The position numbers and the translations under genes are program-made. This document shows, one piece after another, positions 33,860 to 43,591 of a DNA stretch of 64,000 bases. How positions within the stretch are numbered: the stretch's first letter is position 1; each line of letters begins with the position of its first letter. This stretch comes from Saprospiraceae bacterium. Lineage in GTDB: Bacteria; Bacteroidota; Bacteroidia; Chitinophagales; Saprospiraceae. The DNA lies in contig JADKFC010000001.1 in the NCBI GenBank assembly GCA_016717655.1, forward strand, positions 576,283 through 640,282. Reading direction: 5' to 3'. The notes under the pieces were generated by a model that saw nothing but the letters and a program-made list of their open reading frames with translations, had not been told where the DNA came from and did not search any database.

Positions 33860-35284
33860 ATGAGATTACAAAACGTAGGTAACTTGTTCTTCTTCCTGGT
33901 ATTGATTTCGATGACTGTGGTGCAGAGTTGTACCGAAAAGCAGGACATGGACGTGACCCCACTTCCCAAAACCAATTTTTGGACAACTAGCTTTGACCGG
34001 TCTAATTTATTGGCTTCCAGCTCAGTAGAAGTAGGAAAAGGAGATGCTTCATTATTGTCCATCAAGGTTGACACGCAAACTCAGTTTCAAACCATTGATG
34101 GCTTTGGTTACACCCTTACAGGAGGCAGTGCCTTGCTCATCGAAAAAATGGAGGCATCAGCCCGAGATAAACTGATCAAAGAGTTGTTTGGTTGTGGCGC
34201 TGGTGAGCAATGCATCAGCTACCTTCGTATCAGCCTTGGTGCATCGGATCTGAGCGAACAGTTTTTTACCTACAATGACTTACAGGCAGGTCAGACCGAT
34301 AATGATTTGGCACAGTTTTCTCTTTCCAGGGACACTCTTTATCTGATTCCCCTGCTCAAAAGAATACTAACCATCCAGCCCAATATTCACATCATGGCTT
34401 CTCCCTGGACTGCCCCGGTGTGGATGAAAACCAACGGTCAGGCCATTGGAGGGAATCTCAAGACAGAACACCACTCCGTTTACGCCAGGTATTTTGCCAG
34501 GTACATCAAAGCCATGCAGCAACAGGGAATTCGCATCGATGCGGTCACTGTGCAAAACGAACCACAGCATGGTGGCAACCACCCCAGCATGATTATGTCG
34601 TTTACCCAACAGGCAGAGTTTATCAAAAGCCACCTGGGACCGGTGTTGAGGTCAGAAAACTTATCTACTAAAATCATCATCTGGGATCACAATTGTGACA
34701 ATTACCAGTATCCACTGGCCATCCTGGGAGATGCAGCTGCAGCTGAGTACATTGATGGTACTGCCTTTCACTTGTATGGAGGTGAAGTAGGCGCACTTTC
34801 ATTGGTACACCAGGCCTATCCTGATAAAAATTTGTACTTTACAGAACAATGGACAGGAGGGAATTCCCTTTTTGGAGATGATTTGAAATGGCACACCAAA
34901 AATGTAATCATGGGTACGATGCGCAATTGGAGCAAGGTAGCCCTGGAATGGAATCTCGCTTCCGACCCAGCTTTTGATCCGCATCTCAATGGAGGTTGCA
35001 GCCTTTGTATGGGTGCGGTGACCATTGATGGCAATACCCTCCAACGCAATGTTTCTTATTACATCATTGGTCAGGTAGCCCGTTTTGTAAAGCCGGGAGC
35101 AGTCAGGATTTCCAGCCCCTGGTTTGAATCAGTACCCAATGTAGCCTTTAAAAATGTAGACGGCACCAAGGTCCTCTTAGTGATGAACGAAAGCAACTCC
35201 ATGAAAAAAATCAATGTTTCTGATGGTAGAACTGAAACGGTTTTGGAACTCAAGCCGACTTCTGTAAGTACCTTCGTTTGGTAA
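33860..35284 (+). CDS. GH30 family glycoside hydrolase, lipoprotein
   Basis: 474 residues; lipobox VVQSCTEK implies lipid anchoring, probably at the outer membrane. GH30 features: QTIDGFGYTLTGGSALLIEK near the N-terminus, SYLRISLGASDLSE, IMASPWTAPVWMKTNG, the acid/base Glu in AVTVQNEPQHGGN and the nucleophile Glu in LYFTEQWTGGN, then the C-terminal beta domain (NVAFKNVDGTKVLLVMNES). GH30 includes beta-1,6-glucanases, beta-glucosidases and glucosylceramidases; the SusCD context favours a beta-glucan-degrading role (inference). It overlaps the next gene's long frame but not its likely start. Confidence 0.93.
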   Translation: MRLQNVGNLFFFLVLISMTVVQSCTEKQDMDVTPLPKTNFWTTSFDRSNLLASSSVEVGKGDASLLSIKVDTQTQFQTIDGFGYTLTGGSALLIEKMEASARDKLIKELFGCGAGEQCISYLRISLGASDLSEQFFTYNDLQAGQTDNDLAQFSLSRDTLYLIPLLKRILTIQPNIHIMASPWTAPVWMKTNGQAIGGNLKTEHHSVYARYFARYIKAMQQQGIRIDAVTVQNEPQHGGNHPSMIMSFTQQAEFIKSHLGPVLRSENLSTKIIIWDHNCDNYQYPLAILGDAAAAEYIDGTAFHLYGGEVGALSLVHQAYPDKNLYFTEQWTGGNSLFGDDLKWHTKNVIMGTMRNWSKVALEWNLASDPAFDPHLNGGCSLCMGAVTIDGNTLQRNVSYYIIGQVARFVKPGAVRISSPWFESVPNVAFKNVDGTKVLLVMNESNSMKKINVSDGRTETVLELKPTSVSTFVW

Positions 35285-35304
35285 TATTTTTGAAAGATCA
35301 TACA

Positions 35305-36741
35305 ATGTCCAGAATAGTATACGCATTTCTTATATTGGCAAGCTTTGCCCCGGTTTTATTTTCGCAGACAGCAAGGGTAGCTCATCCCAAGGCATATATA
35401 ACGGCCAAAAATGGAAATCTGAGAATGGAACCGGCCGGCGTAATTGACATCTCCCTTTCACGTCAACCCCTGGAAACAGAACCTTCCGTTTTTATTGACG
35501 AATCAAGTCAGTTTCAGGAAATGGTGGGCATTGGCGGCGCCTTTACAGATGCGGCAGCAGAAACATTTTACAAACTGTCGCCGGATAAAAGAAAAGAATT
35601 GCTGAATCTCTATTTTGATGCCGGAAAAGGTATCGGCTATACCCTGGGCAGAGCCAATATCAACTCCTGCGATTTTTCTTCAGACATGTATTCCTATGTG
35701 GCAGATCGCGATTCTACCCTGACCACCTTTGATATAAGCCATGACCTCAATTTCAAGCTGCCCTTTATCAAAGAGGCGATGGCCACAGCAGGTAACAACT
35801 TAAAACTGTTTGTTTCGCCGTGGAGCCCTCCCGCTTGGATGAAAGACAATAACAACATGCTGCAGGGCGGAAAATTATTACCTGCTTACAGGCAAAGTTG
35901 GGCTCATTATTTTATTAAGTTCATCCAAGCCTATGAAGCCAAGGGAGTCCCTGTTTGGGGCTTGTCTGTGCAAAATGAACCTATGGCCAAACAAACCTGG
36001 GAGTCATGTATCTACACAGCCCAGGAAGAAGCAGATTTTATCAAAGATTATCTCGGACCCACCCTTCATAAAAATGGTATGAAGGATAAAAAACTGATTG
36101 CCTGGGATCACAACCGTGACCTCATCTTTCACAGGGTACAACCTATCTTGGGCGACAAAGCCACTGCCCAATATGTATGGGGCATCGGCTACCACTGGTA
36201 TGAGATATGGAATGGTGGCCGACAATACCAAAATTTGCAAAGGGTCAAGGAAAAATTTCCTGAAACCAATCTGCTGCTCACCGAGGCATGCAATTATCCC
36301 TTCGACTGGGCCACCTTTGATCAATGGCAGTGGGGAGAAAATTATGGAGAAAATATGATTAACGATTTCAACCAGGGAGCCGTTGCCTGGACCGACTGGA
36401 ACCTCCTGCTAGATGAAGTAGGAGGACCCAATCACGTTAAAAATTTCTGCTTTGCCCCAGTGCATGTTAAAACAGGTGAGAACTCAATCCACCTTATGAA
36501 TTCTTACTACTACATTGGTCATTTTTCCAAATTCATAAAACCGGGAGCCAAAAGAATTTCAGTTTCATCCAACAGGGCACAGCTATTGTGTACCGGATTT
36601 AAAAATACGGATGGCTCCACAGCGGTTGTAGTAATGAATGCTACCGAAGAAAAATTTGAAACAGGTTTTATGTACAAGGGACGTACCTACAAATACATGA
36701 TCGAACCAAGGTCTATCATCACTACGGTATTTATGCCATAA
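35305..36741 (+). CDS. GH30 family glycoside hydrolase, secreted
   Basis: Start set at ATG 35305, beginning a signal peptide (MSRIVYAFLILASFAPVLFS); an in-frame start at 35278 would add nine residues inside the previous gene. 478 residues. GH30 motifs: FQEMVGIGGAFTDAAAETF, YTLGRANINSCDFSSD, FVSPWSPPAWMKDNNNM, acid/base Glu in GLSVQNEPMAKQTWES and nucleophile Glu in LLLTEACNYPFDW, then KHFSKFIKPGAK-type C-terminal domain. This copy resembles the glucosylceramidase/beta-1,6-glucanase branch more than its neighbour does and has no lipobox, so the pair probably acts in different places (surface and periplasm). It ends 2 bases before the convergent membrane-protein gene. Confidence 0.92.
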   Translation: MSRIVYAFLILASFAPVLFSQTARVAHPKAYITAKNGNLRMEPAGVIDISLSRQPLETEPSVFIDESSQFQEMVGIGGAFTDAAAETFYKLSPDKRKELLNLYFDAGKGIGYTLGRANINSCDFSSDMYSYVADRDSTLTTFDISHDLNFKLPFIKEAMATAGNNLKLFVSPWSPPAWMKDNNNMLQGGKLLPAYRQSWAHYFIKFIQAYEAKGVPVWGLSVQNEPMAKQTWESCIYTAQEEADFIKDYLGPTLHKNGMKDKKLIAWDHNRDLIFHRVQPILGDKATAQYVWGIGYHWYEIWNGGRQYQNLQRVKEKFPETNLLLTEACNYPFDWATFDQWQWGENYGENMINDFNQGAVAWTDWNLLLDEVGGPNHVKNFCFAPVHVKTGENSIHLMNSYYYIGHFSKFIKPGAKRISVSSNRAQLLCTGFKNTDGSTAVVVMNATEEKFETGFMYKGRTYKYMIEPRSIITTVFMP

Positions 36742-36743
36742 TC

Positions 36744-37793
36744 TTATAATTGTGGCTTGAGCATCAATCCTTTTTCACGGGCAAGAAAGATGGTAACTGC
36801 TACAGAACACAGAATGGGGCCTAAGAGGGGACCAATATAAGGTACACTCATAACCGCCCAGGCTACTGCACCGGCCATACTGACTGTGACCAGGTGATGC
36901 ATGATTTCTTGTCTGCTTTCCTTGGTCTTTAATCCAAAATAATCGTAATAGCTATCAAAAAAAAGGTAGCCCAGAAAAAACATGTGGATGATTTTTTTAC
37001 CGATCATTTCAAAAGTGTCGTTGAAAAATATTCCGCAGATAATAGACACAACAACACCGACAAGGATCTCAATTACCCAATTGCTAAGACCTATCTGTAA
37101 TATCCTTATTTGCGTTTTTAGGTAAGATTTGAAGGTGATCATTTTTTCAAAACCTCCCATCATACCAATGATCCTACCGCAAAAATGACCAATTAGCATA
37201 TTCAGTAGGATGATGACAAAGTACTTAAACCCACCCGAGAAAATTCCCTTTTTGTCAACATATTGATCCACACCCTTAGATTTTTGTTCCTCCTTTGGAT
37301 CATTGTCGTCTTCATCCTTACCCTCTTCTATAGAGGTGGGTGGCACATCGTTATCTTCTTTTTCTACGGTGTCAGCGATGAAAGCCTTATCCTCCTTGGC
37401 CAAAGTATCTGTTGATGAAGGCACCACATCAGTGTCGCCCTCGTCTGAAGAAAGAGTATCCTTGGTCTGATTGGCATCCCTTTTTGGATTCATCTTATCG
37501 TCCATGATCATGTTGAGGGTATCTGCTATTGAATCCGGCAAATGGTCGGTTGCCAGTTCCTTGAGTTGCTCAACTGCCTTCTTTTTGATGCCCGATTTGA
37601 TGGTGTCTCCCAAACCCGGGTTGAAGTAGACATAAGATTGATACGAAACCAACAATACTACAAAAATAGAAAGGTAACTTACCGGACCATGGGCAAAATA
37701 ACCCTTCCACAACTTGTTTTTCCAAAGCAGGGGCAGGGCATCTCTAAAAGATCTGATCAATGCCAATACATCCGGAAAGTGCAATGGATTCAT
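36744..37793 (-). CDS. Polytopic membrane protein with acidic linker, unknown function
   Basis: 349 residues. A first helix (SYLSIFVVLLVSYQSYVYF), then ~100 residues of acidic low-complexity sequence (DTLSSDEGDTDVVPSST, EEGKDEDDNDPKEEQK), then about four helices (FKYFVIILLNMLIGHFCG, WVIEILVGVVVSIICGIFF, MFFLGYLFFDSYYDYFGL, PYIGPLLGPILCSVAVTIF). The helix pattern is reminiscent of EI24-like proteins, but I cannot assign it. It follows the T9SS protein gene by 3 bases and so is likely co-expressed. Its stop faces the GH30 stop with no terminator visible between them. Confidence 0.75.
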   Translation of the reverse strand: MNPLHFPDVLALIRSFRDALPLLWKNKLWKGYFAHGPVSYLSIFVVLLVSYQSYVYFNPGLGDTIKSGIKKKAVEQLKELATDHLPDSIADTLNMIMDDKMNPKRDANQTKDTLSSDEGDTDVVPSSTDTLAKEDKAFIADTVEKEDNDVPPTSIEEGKDEDDNDPKEEQKSKGVDQYVDKKGIFSGGFKYFVIILLNMLIGHFCGRIIGMMGGFEKMITFKSYLKTQIRILQIGLSNWVIEILVGVVVSIICGIFFNDTFEMIGKKIIHMFFLGYLFFDSYYDYFGLKTKESRQEIMHHLVTVSMAGAVAWAVMSVPYIGPLLGPILCSVAVTIFLAREKGLMLKPQL

Positions 37794-37796
37794 GCC

Positions 37797-40652
37797 TTAT
37801 TGTTTTATAAATGAAAAGGGAATTACCAAGTCCTGGTGCCTGTATTCACCGAGGTAGTAACCGGGATTAAGATCGTGAATGTCAAGCAAGCCGGAACATG
37901 ATTTTTCTGTTACCAGGGTGCCGGATATAGAATAGATTCTGCACTTACCGTCGGTAAAAGTGATTCTGGGATGTTGCATAAAAAGTAAGTCATGGCCGGG
38001 ATTGGGATAGATGTTGATTTTTTCAGCACCCAATTCAGGGGTGGATGAAACCGGATATTCCATCTTCCATCGGTATAGCTGTTTTCCTTTTTTTACATCA
38101 GCAGCCAGAAAGTACAGGTAACCCTCTTCAACAAAATGGTCATTGGCATAATAGGCTGGGGTGGTAATATTAGTGCCCAATATTAAGTCGGGTAGCAATT
38201 CGATACTAGAACTCTCATTGATTTTACCTGTAAATAGAGAGGTGTATATCAACCGGGTATTGCCCTGGCCTTCTACAAAAAGGTAGTTCACGGAGGCTGG
38301 AATGTTGTATTGTTCAATTTGGGTCAAGGTGCTGAAATGTTGGCTCAGTCGATAGGTCCTAAGCTCATAGTCAAAACTGGTGCCTGCTGATCCATATACA
38401 AGTGTATCCGTCTGGGTAATTGTCAATCCTGCATATTGGAAGCTTGCTGGAAGGGCGGGTATAGTTTTTAGTTTTTCAGCTTCCAGATCTAAGAGGTAGC
38501 CTTCCATGTCTTTGCCGGTTCTGTACAAAATGTATTTATCTTCAATTGCTATCTGAAGGGCGATCAACGGAGTGGTCCATTTTTTCGTATTGCTGCCATC
38601 TGTCAGTAGGATGGTGAAACCATTCATATCATATAAGCTAAAAACCGCTTTGTTGCGTTTTTTATCATTGTATGCATTTCGGATGTAAGAAATGTTTTTA
38701 TGCAGCTCCTTCCAATTGCTATTTTGAAGCAGATAAAGCGACTGTTGCTGGTAATTGCTGAAAAGGTATTTTTGATCATTATTTTCAAGAAGCAGGGTGC
38801 TGTTTTTAAAAGAGGGAGAATTGGCAATGGCCTGTGGAGCCAAGCCAGGATTAACTGTGTAAAAAACGGTATCTCTCTGATACAGGACTCCCTCATTTGT
38901 TATAACGAGGTAATTGTATTCGTATGGATTTTGCATGCTCGTTAAATTCCTGGATGAAGTAATCTTATCCACAACGATTTTATTGGCGCCTGTACTATCG
39001 TATTGACAAATTTGATATCCGTTGTTATATTCTAGGGTGAATAAATGGTTTTTAAAATAACAGGCTTCGTAAATAGACGCAGTAAATGGAAGCCTGCCAC
39101 AGCGGGTGGTCATGCCACCCTTGTGTTGATAGATGATGATTTGATTGTTTTGAAGGGTATAGCTTTCTACCAGGTGATTTCTGATCTTAAAATGTAGGGT
39201 TTTGTTATAGGATTGGTTAAAAGTAGTGCCAAAGCCGTTGGCTTGTGAAGGAAGTCGATTCACTTTGTTGCCAGAAATGAGGTACAAACCATCACTCCAT
39301 AAATAAAGGGTGCTGTCAATTTTAAAGATTCTCGAATCCTGGTTCATACCCGTAGGGGCCTGGGTTAGATTAACCGGCTCTGCTATCTTCAGAAGAGGAT
39401 CAATTATAAATTGAGTTGCAGACCGAAGGTGCCTACTCATGGTAATCGCCAAAACCCTGCCGTCGTCCCAGTGGAAGGTAGTGAAATCAAAGGTGGCAGG
39501 TGTTAGTGTGGGGGCATTGATGCTAACAAAGGCGGTGTCAAGCGTAGCAAAATTGATATAGGTATAGCCCTTGCCATTGTAGACGTAGTCTTCTCCTTCA
39601 TACAAGATAGGAACTCTGTTGGATATAAAATAAGGGTCAAAAACGACCTTGTATTTTTTGACAAATCCTTTTTCATAGTCAAATTGATGCATATAGTAAC
39701 CAGCATCAAAACAAACCAAATATTGCTTAAATAAACGGACCTTGGTAGTCATAAATCCTGCCGCGCGGGCAACACCCTTGCTGCTGCTCAACAAGGCTTC
39801 TTTTTTTAAATCATAGGTCACCACATGGTAATTATCAATCTGTGAGCCCATCACTATCAGATAATCATCTTTAACGTGAACACTGGTGGTTGAGTAAAAG
39901 CTAAGCTTGGCCTCGTGGAATTTTGTGAGGCTTTTATCTATTGGATCAAATTTAACGGGGATGCCCTTGTCAACATACCAATAATTGCCTTCTCCAAAAC
40001 TAAAGGTAGGCTGATAGCTGAGATTTTTAATTATTAGTTTTTTTTCGCCTGTCTTAATATTGATGACATCAAAACGGGAACTGGTAGCACCTGTTGGACC
40101 TTCAAAGGAGTGACAAACAAATTCATGACCATTTCTGCACAATGGAGTGCCGTATTCTCCATTCCATCGTTCAATACCTTTGTCGTAGTCGAGTATGAAG
40201 TACAATTCATATCCGGTTACTTTTTCTTCCAACTTGAGTAAGCAGTAATCGAGGTCGTAGTACAAACTTTCTGCATAGGCATAAAAACCCTCAGGCCTTT
40301 CGTAACTGTACAATTTTTTTTGGGTAAGATGAAAGGTAAACTGATGCGTACCATCCTGAAATATCATCCATTCTCCATAAAACCGGGTTGCCTCCGCAAA
40401 TGTGCTAACACCGGGCATCTTTTGTTCAAAAATCAAACGTGCATCCTCAGGACCTTTCAGCTGAAAAATTCTTACATCCCCGGTTGCAAACATAGAAATT
40501 AGGTATTGGGTACCATTCCATTCGTACCCTGTTTCAAAATGGGTGTGGAGATTGTTGTGAATATCGGTCAGGCGATCCTGTGCCCTCAAGCCCAGGAAGA
40601 GAGTGATGATAATTGAAGTCAGTAAAAGCTTTTTCACAATACTTGGTTCCAT
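37797..40652 (-). CDS. Large secreted protein with T9SS type A sorting domain
   Basis: Up to 951 residues. Signal peptide VKKLLLTSIIITLFLGLRAQ; the GTG at 40637 in front of it may be the real start, since a -7-like element lies only five bases upstream of the ATG at 40652. The body is a long series of beta strands of propeller type (YFIDYDKGIERWNGEYG, GYTYINFATLDTAFVS, YLFSNYQQQSLYLLQNS) without catalytic signature. The C-terminal ~75 residues are a T9SS type A domain (KINIYPNPGHDLLFMQH, GKCRIYSISGTLVTEKS, LNPGYYLGEYRHQD). It is therefore exported to the surface or medium. Function unknown. Confidence 0.85.
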   Translation of the reverse strand: MEPSIVKKLLLTSIIITLFLGLRAQDRLTDIHNNLHTHFETGYEWNGTQYLISMFATGDVRIFQLKGPEDARLIFEQKMPGVSTFAEATRFYGEWMIFQDGTHQFTFHLTQKKLYSYERPEGFYAYAESLYYDLDYCLLKLEEKVTGYELYFILDYDKGIERWNGEYGTPLCRNGHEFVCHSFEGPTGATSSRFDVINIKTGEKKLIIKNLSYQPTFSFGEGNYWYVDKGIPVKFDPIDKSLTKFHEAKLSFYSTTSVHVKDDYLIVMGSQIDNYHVVTYDLKKEALLSSSKGVARAAGFMTTKVRLFKQYLVCFDAGYYMHQFDYEKGFVKKYKVVFDPYFISNRVPILYEGEDYVYNGKGYTYINFATLDTAFVSINAPTLTPATFDFTTFHWDDGRVLAITMSRHLRSATQFIIDPLLKIAEPVNLTQAPTGMNQDSRIFKIDSTLYLWSDGLYLISGNKVNRLPSQANGFGTTFNQSYNKTLHFKIRNHLVESYTLQNNQIIIYQHKGGMTTRCGRLPFTASIYEACYFKNHLFTLEYNNGYQICQYDSTGANKIVVDKITSSRNLTSMQNPYEYNYLVITNEGVLYQRDTVFYTVNPGLAPQAIANSPSFKNSTLLLENNDQKYLFSNYQQQSLYLLQNSNWKELHKNISYIRNAYNDKKRNKAVFSLYDMNGFTILLTDGSNTKKWTTPLIALQIAIEDKYILYRTGKDMEGYLLDLEAEKLKTIPALPASFQYAGLTITQTDTLVYGSAGTSFDYELRTYRLSQHFSTLTQIEQYNIPASVNYLFVEGQGNTRLIYTSLFTGKINESSSIELLPDLILGTNITTPAYYANDHFVEEGYLYFLAADVKKGKQLYRWKMEYPVSSTPELGAEKINIYPNPGHDLLFMQHPRITFTDGKCRIYSISGTLVTEKSCSGLLDIHDLNPGYYLGEYRHQDLVIPFSFIKQ

Positions 40653-40656
40653 CTTC

Positions 40657-40664
40657 CAAAGATA
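40657..40664 (-). promoter_or_regulatory. Putative -7 promoter element of T9SS protein gene
   Basis: On the minus strand TATCTTTG matches TAnnTTTG exactly. It lies immediately upstream of the ATG at 40652, which supports the GTG at 40637 as the translated start. The remaining gap to 40903 is AT-rich with no other visible element. Confidence 0.35.
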
Positions 40665-40902
40665 AGTTTTGACGGCATGTCATGAAATATTGCTTTATTA
40701 TTTTGTCGGCAATTTTTTGTAATTAATTAGTGTCAATATTTTATTTTTATAAATCATCGATAACTTCACTTATATTTTGTTTTAATGTTTTATTTATTGG
40801 ATAGCAGAATAAAATTTGATAGTAGATTCCTGGTTTCGTTGGGGTAAATCTGCAATTGGGTCTCATAGCAAGGGCTACGAATAGAATCGTAGTGTTGTGG
40901 TG

Positions 40903-41139
40903 TTATTCTTTTTCTCTTCTTTGGAGATATTCTTCCGGATAGTCGCGCACCCGGTAACTTAATGTTCTTAAGGCAGAGGTCCCTTCTTTTCGCCAGGCAT
41001 CTATTTCATGAACGTTGAGTTCAAAGGTTATGGTGTAGATGGCAACGGTGCCACATATCACCTCAAAATATAACTTTCCACTCTCATCTTCAGTCAATTG
41101 GTAGTCCCAGTTACTATCCTCGATTATTTTACGTTCCAC
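40903..41139 (-). CDS. Small hypothetical protein
   Basis: 78 residues, no signal peptide or helix; acidic, with aromatic residues (DSNWDYQLTEDESGKLYFEV, TITFELNVHEIDAW) suggesting a small beta-sandwich. It starts 2 bases after the stop of the upstream hypothetical gene, so it belongs to the end of the signalling operon. I do not recognise a family. Confidence 0.6.
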   Translation of the reverse strand: MERKIIEDSNWDYQLTEDESGKLYFEVICGTVAIYTITFELNVHEIDAWRKEGTSALRTLSYRVRDYPEEYLQRREKE

Positions 41140-41141
41140 GG

Positions 41142-41816
41142 TTAAATGTAAATGTTTTTGTAAATCCTCTGAATTCCAAATTTAAATGTCTTTAGTTTCA
41201 GCAATGGCTTTTTACCAGGCTTAAGTTTTTTCACTTGAGAGACAACGCTTTCTTTGCCATCATCCTCTTCCAAGTAAGGCATTTTGGTATATTCAGCCTT
41301 TCCTGTATTAAAATTAAAATCATAGGTTTCCATAACATTATCTATGGGATTCATGTTACTATGAGTGGCGCCAATAAGGTACCAGTCGTTTTGCTGAAGT
41401 CGCCACTTATAGGTATAATCCCATTTGAAATTACTACCTCCATAATAGGATACATTTACAACCCTATTTTCAATGCTAAGATCGGCCAATGGGTCACCAA
41501 ACGCCCCTCCATCATCATTGAGCATGGTTGACTCATTGGATTGAACACTCAAATGATAGCCTCCTTCTTTTTGTCCCAATAAAATAAATAGGATCCGGGG
41601 TTGCTGATTGTGGTCAGTTTCTTTTAGGTTTTGAACTCCTTTTATGGACTCAATAATTAAAACTGCATCTGTGATCGTATCTGCATCCAGATGACCCATC
41701 GCATGCTGGATCACTTTATATCCTTTTGGAATAAAGTCATCTGCTGTTTTTCCTTTATACGGCAATACAGGATAAAGATAAGCCCAACCCAAAAGTATTA
41801 AGAGAAAAGTATGCAT
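41142..41816 (-). CDS. Exported hypothetical protein
   Basis: 224 residues with an N-terminal signal peptide (MHTFLLILLGWAYLYPVLP). The body has GHLDADTITDAVLIIES, resembling the D-x-D-x-D loop of FG-GAP/VCBS-like repeats, then LFILLGQKEGGYHLSVQSN and WRLQQNDWYLIGATHSN. Many Bacteroidota have such single-domain secreted proteins of unknown role. Start is directly after the LytTR regulator stop (1-base gap), so the genes are translationally coupled and it may be a target or accessory of that system (inference). Confidence 0.65.
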   Translation of the reverse strand: MHTFLLILLGWAYLYPVLPYKGKTADDFIPKGYKVIQHAMGHLDADTITDAVLIIESIKGVQNLKETDHNQQPRILFILLGQKEGGYHLSVQSNESTMLNDDGGAFGDPLADLSIENRVVNVSYYGGSNFKWDYTYKWRLQQNDWYLIGATHSNMNPIDNVMETYDFNFNTGKAEYTKMPYLEEDDGKESVVSQVKKLKPGKKPLLKLKTFKFGIQRIYKNIYI

Positions 41817-41817
41817 G

Positions 41818-42576
41818 TTACTGATTTAACCATTGTTTAAACTCCTGACTGTTTTCACTGCTTACCATGATTTCACGTTTGGCAGCCGGATTGAGTTCAA
41901 TTTTAATTCTGCTCTTGCTCAAATTAACCATGGAATGGATGGCGGTTATATGCGTTATGAAACTGCGATTTAGTCGGAAAAAATGATTGGGATTTAATAC
42001 TACTTCGAGGTCCGATAGTCTGTAGTCAACAATAAACCTTGACCCATCCTTTTTAACCAGGTAAACATACCTGTCTTCTCCTTCAAAATAGGCAATTTGT
42101 TCGGTCGGCACACTCAAAAGTTTTTCACCTCTATTCACCATAAATCTTTCCTGGAAGGTTTTTGGTTCAAGGGCAATGGCCTTTTTTAACCACTCCATCG
42201 AGATGGGGGCGTGCTGTGGAAAGCGGATCTTGTATTTTTCAAGACTGATTTTTAACTCTTCTTCCCCAATAGGTTTTAACAAATAATCAATGCTATTGAC
42301 TTTGAATGCTTTTAAAGCGTATGCATCAAAAGCCGTCGTAAATATTATTGGAATATCCACTTTGACCTGATCAAAAATGGCAAAACTTGAGCCGTCTGCC
42401 AAATGGATGTCCATGAAGATGAGGTCTGCACTTTCGTTTTCTAACCAGGTTACAGCCTCTGATATAGTAGTAAGCTGAGCTAAAATTATTGCCTCCGGGT
42501 CTACCCGTTTGAGCTGCCTTTCCAGGTGTTCCTGGGCAGGTTTTTCATCTTCTATGATCAATACTTTTAGTTTCAT
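41818..42576 (-). CDS. LytTR-family response regulator
   Basis: 252 residues: receiver domain with acidic pocket (VLIIEDEKPAQEHLERQL), phospho-acceptor Asp in LIFMDIHLADGSSFAIF and Lys in YLLKPIGEEEL; then a LytTR DNA-binding domain (MVNRGEKLLSVPTEQIAYFE, RYVYLVKKDGSRFIVDYRLS, HFFRLNRSFITHITAIHSM). It follows the receiver-kinase gene by 10 bases. LytTR regulators usually pair with LytS-type kinases; the adjacent gene is exactly that. Targets are unknown. Confidence 0.93.
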   Translation of the reverse strand: MKLKVLIIEDEKPAQEHLERQLKRVDPEAIILAQLTTISEAVTWLENESADLIFMDIHLADGSSFAIFDQVKVDIPIIFTTAFDAYALKAFKVNSIDYLLKPIGEEELKISLEKYKIRFPQHAPISMEWLKKAIALEPKTFQERFMVNRGEKLLSVPTEQIAYFEGEDRYVYLVKKDGSRFIVDYRLSDLEVVLNPNHFFRLNRSFITHITAIHSMVNLSKSRIKIELNPAAKREIMVSSENSQEFKQWLNQ

Positions 42577-42586
42577 TTTAAAGGTA

Positions 42587-43588
42587 TTAAAACTCCGGAA
42601 TTAAGGGCAATGTTACTTTAAATGTTTCTATATTTTTTTCAATGTTGAGGTCCATGCCAGTCAACAAAACATACCTGCTTCTCAAATTTTTCAATCCAAG
42701 TCCGGTGGATGGTTCTTCTATGGGTCGCAGTGATAAATTATTAGCAACTTCTAAGGTGTTGCCTTTCTGGGTGATTGTGATTTCCAACGTTTGGTTATTC
42801 GATATTATATTGTGCTTAATACTGTTTTCTGCTAACAACTGCAGGGCAAATGGAGGCAAAACATAGCGTAATTCATCAATGGCCACCTTGAGTTTTAAAT
42901 TTGAGCCAAATCTCATTTTTTGTAAGTAAATATAACTGTCAAGTAGTTCAATTTCTCTTTCAAGGGGTATCAGTTTTTCATCTCCCATCTCCAATATTCG
43001 CCGATACATGCGTGCAAACTGAACGGTAAACTTTATGGCAGTCTCGGGTTCACTGCCTATCAATGACACTAATGTGTTAAGACAATTGAATAAAAAGTGA
43101 GGGTTGATTTGGTCCTTTAATACTTCAAATCGACTAGCTAAATTTTCTTTTTCCTGTTGGAGGTTTTTTAACAAGAGTGCCTGGTTCTCCTCTTTGAGTT
43201 TATTATTGTGTTCTCTTAATGCAAATGCATCCAGGGCGTTGTCAATGATTAGTTTGAGCTCTTCAAACTTCCAGGGTTTTGTAATGTAATAGTATATTTT
43301 ACCTTTATTGATTGCATCTATTGTAGCCTGCATATCACTATAGCCGGTAAGTATCATTCTTATGATTTTGGGATGTTGCTCACTCAGCATTGTTAAAAAT
43401 TCTACCCCACTAGTACCAGGCATCCGTTGATCACTGATCACTAACTGAATTGGATGATCATTTAACAATGAAATAGCTTCTTCTGCAGTCCCAGCTGTTA
43501 AAACCTTGTAATGTCGCCTGAATACGGCATGAAAGGCAGCTAGATTATCAGCTTCATCATCAAGGTATAAAATTGTATAGAGAGGCAT
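42587..43588 (-). CDS. Receiver domain fused to LytS-type histidine kinase (soluble)
   Basis: 333 residues, unusual order: an N-terminal receiver (ILYLDDEADNLAAFHAVF, Asp in IQLVISDQRMPGTSGVEF, Lys in YYYITKPWKFEEL), a coiled coil (~130-165), then a His_kinase domain (LKDQINPHFLFNCLNTLVS with the phospho-His, N-box LLAENSIKHNIISNN, G-box STGLGLKNLRSRY). No membrane segment. It therefore takes an upstream phosphoryl signal through its receiver and relays it to the LytTR regulator (inference). Overall a response-regulator-controlled kinase. The TPR sensor kinase upstream (45460-47571) is a candidate donor. Confidence 0.9.
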   Translation of the reverse strand: MPLYTILYLDDEADNLAAFHAVFRRHYKVLTAGTAEEAISLLNDHPIQLVISDQRMPGTSGVEFLTMLSEQHPKIIRMILTGYSDMQATIDAINKGKIYYYITKPWKFEELKLIIDNALDAFALREHNNKLKEENQALLLKNLQQEKENLASRFEVLKDQINPHFLFNCLNTLVSLIGSEPETAIKFTVQFARMYRRILEMGDEKLIPLEREIELLDSYIYLQKMRFGSNLKLKVAIDELRYVLPPFALQLLAENSIKHNIISNNQTLEITITQKGNTLEVANNLSLRPIEEPSTGLGLKNLRSRYVLLTGMDLNIEKNIETFKVTLPLIPEF

Positions 43589-43591
43589 TCC

